From NCBI GenBank assembly GCA_947044365.1, contig OX345639.1, positions 5,940,718 to 6,004,717 of the forward strand: DNA of 64,000 bases, written 5' to 3'. Both the position numbers and the translations under genes were made by a program. Below, piece after piece: positions 54,671-63,960 of this stretch. The notes under the pieces were generated by a model. That model did no database searches, had not been told where the DNA came from, and saw only the letters and a list, made by a program, of their open reading frames with translations. Each line of letters opens with the position of its first letter. Position 1 is the first letter of the stretch. The stretch comes from Petrosia ficiformis. Lineage: Eukaryota; Porifera; Demospongiae; Haplosclerida; Petrosiidae.

Positions 54671-55397
54671 TGTTAACAAGTATGTTTAACCCTTTACAAA
54701 CATAGTTTAAGTTGCTATTGTTAAACAATCACAACACTAACATACACACATATACACACATATTATACAGTTATACACATATAAGAGTTTATGATAAGTT
54801 GAAGCATGGGTCAAATTGGCTCAACAATGGTTAATGTTTACACCATTAGGAGAATCAATACAATGAAGATTAAATGCACCATCTTGTTCTAACAGCACTA
54901 ATTAAGAAGCTCTTTGGGCTAATCAGGTACGCTGGCACACATACATGTACACACTGACTATGTACAAAGGTCTTGTCCTACCTAGATAGCAAATTTTGTT
55001 GGAAAAACAAACAGCCACGGTCACATATATTTACAGCAACAAACATGCACTCACTAGTGAAACAGCAGATATGGTACTAATTTAATCACAAATCAAACTT
55101 TTAGGACAAACCTATAAAATAATATCTCATAAGAAATATGTATATGTACAACCAGATGAATAAAGTATATGGAAAGGGGGAACCATATATATACTTATAG
55201 TACAATAAACTTGTTAGAATCATATTTCAGCTACAAATCTCTAACACACACATATGTACACACATACATATACGTATATACTTCTTTATATATGTATATA
55301 AAATATATACTAACATCATTTCTTGCATTTAATGTGAACTATTACCAATATACTTGTAAATGATATACTAAACTAATAGTAATACTCCTACACTGTA

Positions 55398-55398
55398 T

Positions 55399-55441
<43 letters not shown>

Positions 55442-55578
55442 ACAATGTGTGTGTGTGTGTATGATATGTGTGTGTGTGCGTTTATTGGAGTGTGTGTCTG
55501 TGTGTCTGTGTATTATATAGAACTGAAGTGTGTGTATGTATTAGAATGTGAGTATGTGTATTTTGTGTAGGGGATATG

Positions 55579-55611
<33 letters not shown>

Positions 55612-55620
55612 ATGTGCGTG
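55398..55620. repeat. (TG)n microsatellite cluster
   Basis: Several GT runs of 15-40 bp separated by short unique pieces. Confidence 0.95.
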
Positions 55621-55909
55621 TTATATAGGGATATGTGTATAATTATATATAATATAATATATATTATATGTAATATATAGATATACACATACATTACAAA
55701 TATGTAATAACAAAGGATACAGTAAATGGATGTTGACATAAACATCATAATTTATAATTATATTTATCATGTAACATTCACTCACTGAGTGTCCTAGTGG
55801 GAGGTTTATTAGATTAGCGTAGTCCTTTGATATGACGAACATAAGAGTCTGCTGAACATAGACACTGTCAATATGTTATGTGCTCAGCTTTAATAAACAT
55901 CACATTACA

Positions 55910-56040
55910 TGTACATACATCTACGTATACATACTACATCATACAGACATACATATATACATACATGTGTATACATACATACATGTGTATACATACATAC
56001 ATACATACATACATACATACATACATACATACGTACATCA
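55910..56040. repeat. (ATAC)n tetranucleotide array
   Basis: About 130 bp of ATAC units ending in CATACGTACATC. Confidence 0.95.
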
Positions 56041-56946
56041 TTATAATATATTATATATATAATTATATGCACAAGCGGTGCATATATACACATATGATTA
56101 AATACTAGGTAATCTTGTAAATAATCATATAAATAAATATTACATAATAATCATAATTAAAACTATTAATTATTATTATATATTCAAATACCTTCAATGA
56201 AAATACACAAACAGATAAATACTAATGTATTTATAATATTTGTAATATGAATACTATAATATTTGTAAGATGAATACTAATCAATCTTTAGAATAGAATT
56301 CTTTACAAACACTACTCCTATTCATCAGTTCAAGGAATATAGTACAGCGAAAACACCTCAGGTGTGTGTGTGGGTGTGTGTGGAATTCAAGTAAGTAAAT
56401 GTTATTTCCAGTTGAATCTTAATTAAAAAGAACATCCTGATAGGTTACAATGTTGTACATAACTACATTGACAGTGTAATGTAATATTCATTACATGTAC
56501 ATGTATTCTCAAGGATGGGACATACAGGACATTCCAGTTGAACGTATGTCATCCGGTCATGTTACGTATAAATAATGTACTGAAGGTTAATAATCCCTGT
56601 CATAGTATAGACAGAAGAGTACAGTAGTCTGGTTATTTATTATTAATGGAATGGTACTACATTTCCACAAATATGATTTAAACTAAGAATAGATTCCCCG
56701 GCGTCTACACTGTATGATAATATACAATGGTTATATCTGATGTGATATCCACATGGTACTAACAACTGCTAATACTTAGTAATAGTATTATATTTGAGAC
56801 TACTTTAAAAGAGAGATGATTTGATTTCTCTTTCAAAAACGTACTCTGCTAATAGTAATTTATTACAGACACATTATGCTTAACATGACAAGAGAGGAGA
56901 CACAGACAGAAATTTGATGCTAATATCAACTATAAAATGAGATTTA

Positions 56947-57302
56947 TTATATGAATAAACGCTGAGCACACCATCTCAGGCCACATCTGAAAATAGAAAT
57001 CAAAACAAAATCACTGATGCAATGATTTATAAACAAAACACCTTACCACTACACCACCCCCACCCCCACCCCCACCCCTGTACCATTCATGCATGCATTA
57101 CATATAATTATAATTATAATTATATTCTATGGCCCAAATCTGCATTGTAGACAACCGAAGTCTAACATAATTATATTCATTACTGATACTAATACTATGA
57201 TAATTGTAAAAGGTAGATAGATCACATGACCCTATGGGTTACATTGTAGTAATTATTTGCTTACCTCAAACCCGGTACCACATCAGGTATAAGAGCATCC
57301 AT
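56947..57302 (-). CDS. Candidate two-exon 3' coding end of an unidentified gene
   Basis: On the minus strand, 57265-57302 (ATG onward; the frame is also open upstream) ends in TTTGAG|GTAAGC. A downstream acceptor TCTATTTTCAG| at 56987 leads to an in-frame 40-base end (56947-56986), giving MDALIPDVVPGL-R-CGLRWC and then AQRLFI and stop. An AATAAA overlaps the end. Splice signals are good, but the piece is tiny and no homologue was recognised. It could be the end of a gene whose other exons are not seen, or chance. Confidence 0.25.
57054..57078 (-). other. G-quadruplex-type tract
   Basis: The plus strand reads CCACCCCCACCCCCACCCCC, so the minus strand has four or more runs of G4-G5 separated by single T, a textbook G-quadruplex motif. 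It lies about 70-95 bases from the minus-strand acceptor at 56987, inside the candidate intron. Confidence 0.8.
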
Positions 57303-58305
57303 TTGGAGTATCACAGTTGTACTTATTTGCTCACACATGATTTTGTTTTTGAGACATTCATATAACTACTTGCATGTCAGGTAGACTTCCTCATTCTAAG
57401 ATGGCTGCAAACTCTCCCAAGTCATTGTACGTCTTTCTGAGGAGACCATGCAAAATTTCTAAAACAAAACTTTTTCTTCTTCCCATGACTTGCAATATTA
57501 ATAACTTTTGAACCGTAGCATCAATTAATATGAAACAATTTTGGCCGCTATAATTAAATTTTTGTTAAAACATGAAGCCAAGAATGTACAACATCCAGGC
57601 TCTTGTGAAATTTGCTGACAAGAGAAAAGTGTAACTTTACCAAATCGTGTTCCAAATTGCTTTTTATTCGAAACTGCTTTGTGAGAGGAGACGAGGAGCT
57701 TTAATAAACACTTAACAGCACATTTGTTAAACCACCAGAGCAGTTCAGGTGCAACGAGGAAGCACACCAGGAGATAAATAACAATAGCTTTGTTTTGATT
57801 TTTAATCACCAGAGCATGTAACCATGAATTCTTGTATAAAGGAGGAGGCACACAGACAAATAACAACGGTTCACACAGTAATTCAAGTGCAACCATAAAT
57901 TACCCACCCATGTTGTTTACAACCTTTATTCAATGTCATTAGCACTACCACACTGCATCAATCATATATCTATAGATAGTCTTTCGTAGTGAGCATTAAA
58001 CTACTTATGGATAATTGTTTAATTTTAGTTGTACTTGTGACATAATTATGCACGTCTGTTGCCAAGTACAGACAGATAGACAAACAGGCAGACAGACAGA
58101 CAATCAGACACACACAGCATGCATCTATAGATGAGAATATTGATGATATATTTAATATCTGTATTTAAAAAAAATGACAAATACACAAACTATTAGTATA
58201 TCATGTCATAATATAAGTGAGTGGGTTGCTGTCTGTAGATCACATTATATATAATTGTCTTTCTACTACATACCCCATTGCTGCTGATGTTAGTCTCTTT
58301 AATGA

Positions 58306-58422
58306 TTACAATGCAGCAAAATGCTGTTGTAGCTGTTTCAGGAGTTCTTGAGAGTCAAAATGATCGGGATAAGCATCTAGTGAGTGTTTTACAGATGTGT
58401 AACTCTCCTGGAGACGTCCAAT
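58306..58422 (-). CDS. Terminal coding exon of an unidentified minus-strand gene
   Basis: After the acceptor TTTGTAATTCTCAG|, 38 codons run to TAA: IGRLQESYTSVKHSLDAYPD then HFDSQELLKQLQQHFAAL. The composition (amphipathic, helical, Gln/Leu-rich) and clean phase-0 acceptor look like a real last exon. Upstream exons would be to the right on the minus strand; none was identified before the U2 cluster, so the intron may be long or cross the window edge. The family was not recognised. Confidence 0.5.
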   Translation of the reverse strand: MGRLQESYTSVKHSLDAYPDHFDSQELLKQLQQHFAAL

Positions 58423-58545
58423 CTGAGAATTACAAAGTAAAATTGTAAATACAATTGTAGTATAAATGGAATAAACATAATAATGTTTGTTGTATTCCCA
58501 TTATTATCATGTATTTATTACATATTAATTTATAACTGATCAACA

Positions 58546-58742
58546 GAGTTTTTGATACTTCTTGAAGCATGTGCCAAATTGGCTCAACAATGGTTAGTGT
58601 GTGTTTCATTGGGAATAAATCTTGAGCCAATTAACAAAGAGAAAATGCTGTTATTGATGATATAATCATAATTAACTGTGCAACTGCCCCAAAGAGGGAA
58701 TTTTGTAGTGCCAAAAATATAAAGCTTTTTGGGCCAATGGTG
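58546..58742 (-). mobile_element. MITE family A copy
   Basis: Starts GAGTTTTTGATACTTCTTGA and ends AAGCTTTTTGGGCCAATGG, with the GGCTCAACAATGG block. It lies just upstream of the 58306-58422 exon. Confidence 0.75.
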
Positions 58743-58933
58743 ATTACTGATTACTGAGAGGGGTGTAGCTATCGCATGAATAATGATGGCAGCAGAATCC
58801 TTGAACCTTATAGAACTCATATTATAATACAACAATATACACGGATAAAAATGTATCCCTATGGATTGCCTGCTAGAACAGCTTTCAAGTCTAGTTTGAA
58901 ACTGTGAATGTGATTAGTGCTACAATGTTTGGG

Positions 58934-59152
58934 TTAGGGGAAGGAAGTGTATAAAAAAAAGACAATCATGTACCTATATTCATTTTTGTGTGGGAGGACA
59001 TTTACAGCACACCAACCCTTTAAATCACCCCCAAAGACTAAGTATTTTGCCCCCTCCTCAAAAACATTTCTAAACGATGTCCTGACTGATACAGGTATCA
59101 TTACATAGAGGCATCTGGCCATTGATCCTAGTGTCAAACTATCAATGTACAT
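58934..59152 (-). other. Repeated open frame, copy 1 (in the U2 repeat unit)
   Basis: An open frame of 72 codons containing ARCLYVMIPVSVRTSFRNVF, then EEGAKY and WCAV. A related frame is at 60032-60241. The pattern LYV.IP......F....GA......CW.AVP is loosely like the small DUF5710-type domain (YL.VPF.EKD.AK.LGA.WD...K.WYVP). This resemblance is weak and the frame may simply be part of the duplicated DNA. Confidence 0.25.
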
Positions 59153-59617
59153 GTAGTTATTATTGTATTACATGTAATATGAGTCCTGTTTACTTCTACA
59201 ATATGATGTGATCTTTGTGCTAAAACAGAATAAAATTGTTTGCATTCAAAATATCCACACCTTAACATAAATGATTTACTAATCTATTATTTATGGACTT
59301 ACTAAACCAATTCTACAATTAATTAATAGTACACATCACATGTCATGATATAAGCATTATGCATTATGCAGAACATGTGTGCTTTTAGAGAAAATAGCAA
59401 ACAAATACGTAGTTTGAGTGGACAGACAGAATTTTGTCAGGAATACCAAGCAAATTCACTTAGCGTGCTATAGACCACTCTTGTTTTTCAGGTTGGAGTT
59501 TTCATCCAACCTCATATATAAAACATATTGAAATTGATTGACAATACAAATAATGTAGGACTTACAAGTGCATTCATTAAGTAACTAATAATTGTTTTGA
59601 TTTAAAGATAATAAAGT

Positions 59618-59800
59618 GGGCTACACCTAGAGGTACTGCAATACCAGGGTAACCCATGGAATGGTGGAAGCAAGCTTCACACATCACTCCAGTAATACAA
59701 AAATTGGGTTAATAGCTTAAGGACACATGGTCCTTATTCGAGCTATTAAACTCGAAAGAACAGTTATTTCTACTTGATCTTAGCCAGAGCCAGAAGCGAT
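59618..59800 (-). ncRNA. U2: U2 snRNA gene with altered branch-point recognition segment, copy 1
   Basis: The spliceosomal U2 RNA, 183 nt (human 187-188). Read on the minus strand it starts ATCGCTTCTGGCTCTGGCTA and AGATCAAGT, has a IIa-type hairpin TTCGAG/CTCGAA, a IIb hairpin AAGGACCATGTGTCCTT, an Sm site AATTTTTG, a stem III (GAAGCTTGCTTC) and a stem IV CCTGGTATTGCAGTACCTCT. The segment that pairs with the intron branch site, GTAGTA in other eukaryotes, instead reads AGAAATAA between ATCAAGT and CTGTTC. All other landmarks are intact. It may be a variant U2, a non-functional copy, or a gene scarred at that site. Confidence 0.93.
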
Positions 59801-59824
59801 AACCTTGCAGCAAACCAAGGGGTG

Positions 59825-59831
59825 CTTTATA
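59825..59831 (-). promoter_or_regulatory. TATA box of U2 copy 1
   Basis: TATAAAG on the minus strand at -31 to -25 relative to the U2 5' end at 59800. The same motif is conserved before copy 2 (62448-62454). A proximal element further upstream could not be identified with confidence. Confidence 0.6.
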
Positions 59832-60031
59832 TCCTGAGTAGTGTCACAGCTATTGTGGGTTTACTAAGTGTTCACATGTGGTATGCAATGAATATTATTA
59901 CCTGTTAAATATTGCAAAGGGTGGGGTTATGTAACTTATATTTGGGCTACACCTATACCATATACAGTAATGTAGGTCGTGGTGCATTACCTATACAGTA
60001 TACATGCACAATAATTGTCAGGCTTTGCAAA

Positions 60032-60241
60032 TTACACTATTGTATAATTGTACCAGTACATAATCATGTATAGGCTGTAAAGGCAGTGTATCGAAATCTC
60101 CTCTTGCCAAATCTCATCCTCTAATGGTACAGCACACCAACACTTTAAATCACAGCCAAAGTATTTTGCCCCCTCCTCAAAAACATTTCTAAACGATGTC
60201 CTGGCTGATATAGGTATCATTACATAGAGGAATCTGGCCAT
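60032..60241 (-). other. Repeated open frame, copy 2
   Basis: Contains ARFLYVMIPISARTSFRNVF, EEGAKYFG and CWCAVPLEDEIWQEE. It is related to the frame at 58934-59152 over about 40 residues, including the flanking CTGTTTAC and ATGTAATATGAG blocks. Confidence 0.25.
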
Positions 60242-60365
60242 TGATCCCAGTGTCTAACTATCAGTGTACATGTAGCTATTGTATTACATGTAATATGAGT
60301 CCTGTTTACTTTTACAATATGATGTGACCTTTGTGCTAAAACAGCAATAAATTGTATGCAATCTA

Positions 60366-61933
60366 CAATCTACATCCCTGCTCTGAAGTGGGAGGATCAT
60401 TACAAATACCTTGGAGTCCAAGCTGGAAGACAAAGGTCAGGTTCTATGAATGATCTATCAAATTCTATGCTGGCTGATGCAAGAAGATTATGGAATCTCC
60501 TTTAACAGATTGGCAGAAGGTTGATGCACTTAATACTTTTATTCTTACAAAACCGTCATATTTCATGAATGCTGCTGTGTTAGACGGTGGTTGGGTGAAC
60601 AAAATTGATGCTAGGCTTGTTAAAAAAGCCACAAGACGAACAGTGTCTGCCTTTTTTCACACCGCTAAAGCCAATGGTGGTTTAGGACTGACATCCCTAG
60701 AAGATAACATGGATTCTACCAACATCATTAGATCTCTTCGTTGTTTATTGAGTCCAGATAAATTGATTCAGGATGTTGCTTGGTCTCAAGTGTCTGATGT
60801 AGTGAGAAGATGTAATAAGGATGATCTCAGCTCAGTTGATATAGAGAGTTTCCTGAATAGTCCACCTGATGTTGGAGAAAGTCGTCGGAGTGATGTAAGA
60901 AGCCTCTGGAACATCGTTAGGAAATCTCTTAAGTTTTTATCATGTTCAATTAAAATACAAGATTCTGAAATCTTCCTGGTTCTACAGTCTCTGTTTCTCA
61001 AAGGAAGTCAATTAGTGATATGTTAAATGATGCAAAGAATGAAAGAAGGCTACAACAACTGTTGGAGGCTAAAGATCAGGGAAGAACTTTTCATTTAACC
61101 AGCAAGTGTACTGATAGCAACCATTGGATTGCATCTGGGGCTTTCACTTCTTTCTCAGAATATCGCTTTGCTATCACAGCTCGCCTCAATCTCCTACCCA
61201 CGAAGTCTGTTGTTAAAAGAGCAGGAAAACAAATCGATGTTACTTGTTCTTGGTGTAAAGCTCAACCGAAAACCTTAGCTCATGTGTTGAATGCATGTAC
61301 ACCAAATACTGGTATGATGAGGGAGAGACATAATTTAATCCTCCACTGCTTAGCTAAAGCCATTCCAAGACAGATTGGTGACTGCTTTTTGGAGCAGAAA
61401 ATTCCAGGTTCTCCTGGTGACCTTCGGCCAGATATCTACACTACAAATAAGGATTCTGGTGAAGCCATTATCGTAGATGTTACTACCCCATTTGAGACAG
61501 GTCCAGAAGCCTTTGATAAAGCTCGATTGGAGAAGATTGATAAGTATACCCCCCTTGTTGTTGATTAAAATCGCAGGAGCATGTATCGTGTGTTTCAGTC
61601 CATGCATTTGTAATAGGTTCTTTAGGAGTCTGGGATCCACTCAACAAAGATGTGCTAAGAAAACTACGAATTGGCACAAATTACTCGAAATTATTTTTAA
61701 AACTTTGTGTAACGGATCCTATAAAGGGTGCTCATAAACTTTGGAAATCATCAAAGGCTCACCAGTAACTACCAAATATTATTTTATTTAACAAATATTG
61801 TATTAAAATATTAATTACTTTGTACATGTATATATTATTTCTCCTGGTTTTTTCCGATGGGTATTGTGGCTAGCGACGGTCCCAATGTTAATTCATTGTT
61901 TTTATACCCTGTCATTTTCAATTTGAAATATTA
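60366..61933 (+). pseudogene. 5'-truncated RLE non-LTR retrotransposon (R2/NeSL/Utopia-like), copy 1
   Basis: Only the 3' third of the element's single ORF remains. In order: the end of reverse transcriptase/thumb (HYKYLGVQAG, then SPLTDWQKVDALNTFILTKP), a linker, a CCHC finger CSWCKAQPKTLAHVLNAC (CX2CX7HX4C), and a restriction-like endonuclease with RPDIYTTN and EAIIVDVTTPFE (PD..D..E pattern), then GSLGVWDPLN and a stop near 61768. The reading shifts frame at about 60490, 60975 and 61590, so it is dead. A 3' UTR follows, ending about 61933 at CAATTTGAAATAT, which is shared with copy 2. RLE-type elements (R2, NeSL, CRE, Utopia) insert at specific sites; Utopia is known to target U2 snRNA genes. 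The family assignment within RLE elements is inference from location. Confidence 0.85.
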
Positions 61934-61989
61934 TAGAACTCATATTATTATAATACAACAATATACGTGGATAATTATGTAGTTAATGT

Positions 61990-62900
61990 ATTTATGAGTC
62001 CTGTTTACTTTCTACAATATGATGTGACCCGTTGTGCCAAAACAGCAATAAATACTTGACAGACAGAATTTTGTCAGGAATATACCAAGCAAATTCACTT
62101 AGCGTGCTATAGACACTCTTGTTTCGGGTTGGAGTTTTCATCTCATCCAACCTCATATATAAAACATATTGAAATTGATTGACAATACAAATAAGGTAGG
62201 ACTTACAACTAATAATTGTTTGGATTTAAAGATATGAAATGGGCTACACCTAGAGGTACTGCAATACCAGGGTAACCCATGGAATGGTGGAAGCAAGCTT
62301 CACACATCACTCCAGTAATACAAAAATTGGGTTAATAGCTTAAGGACACATGGTCCTTATTCGAGCTATTAAACTCGAAAGAACAGTTATTTCTACTTGA
62401 TCTTAGCCAGAGCCAGAAGCGATAACCTTGCAGCAAACCAAGGGGTGCTTTATATCCTGAGTAGTGTCACTGTTATTGTGGGTTTACTAAGTGTTCACAT
62501 GTGGTATGCAATGAATATTATTAACATATCAAACTGTTAAATATTGCAAAGGGTGGGATTTTGTAACTTATGCTGTGGGCTTACACTTATGCTATACACA
62601 GTAATAAAGGTCTGTGTATCTTCCAACTCCAGAACATTGGCTCCATAGAACATTGGTAATATATTGTTTTACTTAGCCACTATTGTACTGTAGATAATTT
62701 CAATTGTTCTGTTGTTTTATTCACTGGACAATATGATTATAAGTGATGTCTATATTAATTCAGTCTGTTTTTATAATAAAGTCAGTTCTAGTTTCTGCTA
62801 AAAATATATCCTAACTCTCTGTAACAAGGTCACAGTGCATTATCTATACAGTATACATGCACTATAATTGTCGGGCTTTGCAAATTACACTATTGTCTTA
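61990..62900. repeat. U2 repeat unit 2
   Basis: Parallel to unit 1 (59165-60000) with the same order of blocks around its U2 gene. The 2.6-kb spacing between U2 genes is inflated by the retrotransposon fragment at 60366-61933. Confidence 0.8.
62241..62423 (-). ncRNA. U2: U2 snRNA gene with altered branch-point recognition segment, copy 2
   Basis: 183 nt, apparently identical to the copy at 59618-59800 from the 5' ATCGCTTCTGG to the 3' GGTGTAGCCC, including the same AGAAATAA in place of GTAGTA, and the same TATAAAG at -31. The flanks differ at several positions (for example GTCACAGC versus GTCACTGT upstream), so this is a genuine second copy and not an assembly repeat. Identity in the gene with divergence outside fits selection or gene conversion. 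Confidence 0.93.
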
Positions 62901-62978
62901 TTGTACTAGTACCTAATGAGTTTGGATTATGAAATATAGGTGCATATATAGGCTGTAAAGGCAAATTACTCAGTGTAT

Positions 62979-63001
62979 TATTAAAACTGGAATGAACAGT
63001 T
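62979..63001 (-). other. U2-like 23-base patch at the 3' junction of retrotransposon copy 2
   Basis: On the minus strand it reads AACTGTTCATTCCAGTTT plus TAATA. Compared with the local U2 genes (AACTGTTCTTTCGAGTTTAA then TA) there are 20 identical bases, two mismatches and one inserted base. It follows the retrotransposon 3' end by about 10 bases. Confidence 0.5.
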
Positions 63002-63004
63002 ACA

Positions 63005-63618
63005 AACATTCATATTTCAAATTGAAAAAGACCAGGGTATCAAAACAATGCGAAACATTGAACCATCGCCGACCACAATACCCCTGGGAAAATTGGGAGA
63101 AGAAAATAATAGTGCACAAGGAAACATTAGAATTTTGAAAGTTACTGGTGAGCCCTTGACAATTTTCAGAGCTTGTGAGAACCTTATATGGAAAATCTGT
63201 CACACAAATAGTTTCAAATAGTTTCAAGTAGTTTGTGCAAAATCATACTTTTCGTAGCATATCTTTATTCAATGGATCCCAGGCTCCCAGAGAACCATGC
63301 ATGGAGTAAAACACATGATACACGATCCTGTGATTTTAACCAATAAATGAGGGGAGTACACTTATCAATCTTTTCTGACCAAGCTTTATCAAAAGCTTCT
63401 GGACTCGTTTCAAAAGGAGTAATGATATCTACAATAATGGCTTCACCAAAGCCCTTGTTAATGATAGATATCTGGTCAAAGGAGAACCAGGTAATTTGAC
63501 ATGAAATGAGTTTGGCTAAACGGTGAAGGATATTAAGTTAGGTCTCTCCCTCATTATACCAGTCAGTATTTGGTGTACAGGCATTCAAGACATGAGCTAG
63601 AGTTTGATGCAGAACACA
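63005..63618 (-). pseudogene. RLE non-LTR retrotransposon fragment, copy 2 (minus strand)
   Basis: Read on the minus strand it contains LAHVLNACTPNT from the CCHC region, then EAIIVDITTPFETSPEAFDK of the endonuclease, and a 3' UTR matching copy 1 (GGCTCACCAGTAACTT, GGGTATTGTGG, TTTCAATTTGAAATAT). It is truncated at the 5' side near 63618 and has internal deletions and stops. Its 5' flank is U2-unit DNA (GAAAATAGCAAACAAATAC). Confidence 0.82.
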
Positions 63619-63620
63619 GT

Positions 63621-63960
63621 GCTTTAAAAGAAAATAGCAAACAAATACTTAAATTTGATTGGATAGACAGAATCTTGTAAGGAATAGCAAGCAAATTCAC
63701 TTAGCGTGCTATTAGACATGTTTTATTCATGGGTGGTGTTTTCAGCCAACTTCACACAACAGATTGTTAGAGTGCCATAAAATAATGTAGGTGTATGAAG
63801 TGACTATAAATTATAATAATTGTTTTATTTAAAAGATATTGAGAGGTTCACACATCGCTCCTGTAATACAAAAATTAGCTTAAGGACACATGGTCCTTAA
63901 GCTATTAAGCTAACTTTTGTATTACTGGAGTGATGTGATTAAACTCAATAAATAGAGTAA
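63621..63960. repeat. U2 repeat unit 3 (degenerate)
   Basis: Carries the same downstream blocks as units 1 and 2 (AAAATAGCAAACAAATAC, GCAAATTCACTTAGCGTGCT, TAATAATTGTTTTATTTAAA) but ends in a palindromic U2 relic in place of an intact gene. Confidence 0.75.
63850..63937. pseudogene. Palindromic U2 snRNA relic
   Basis: An 88-bp foldback. CACATCGCTCCTGTAATACA at the left pairs with TGTATTACTGGAGTGATGTG at the right, with apex TAAGGACACATGGTCCTTA, which is the U2 stem IIb. The Sm-site region (AATTTTTG / AACTTTTG) is present on both arms. The 5' half and stems III/IV of U2 are missing, so a U2 copy was rearranged into an inverted duplication centred on stem IIb. Confidence 0.75.

Larger units (their letters stand above)
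59165..60000. repeat. U2 repeat unit 1
   Basis: Shares long blocks with about 61990-62900, including ATGAGTCCTGTTTACTT, GCAAATTCACTTAGCGTGCT, the U2 gene and its upstream flank. A related third unit is at 63621-63960. The units diverge by small indels. Confidence 0.8.

Noticed and set aside
57525..57896. Minus-strand open frame of 123 codons starting MVALELLCEP
   Set aside because: No splice context or recognisable domain; Cys/Leu-rich composition with an internal ALELL/APELL similarity suggests repeat-derived sequence.
59618..59800. U12 or another minor-spliceosome RNA
   Set aside because: Stem I, IIa/IIb order, Sm site and the stem IV sequence CCTGGTATTGCAGTACCTC are those of U2, not U12.
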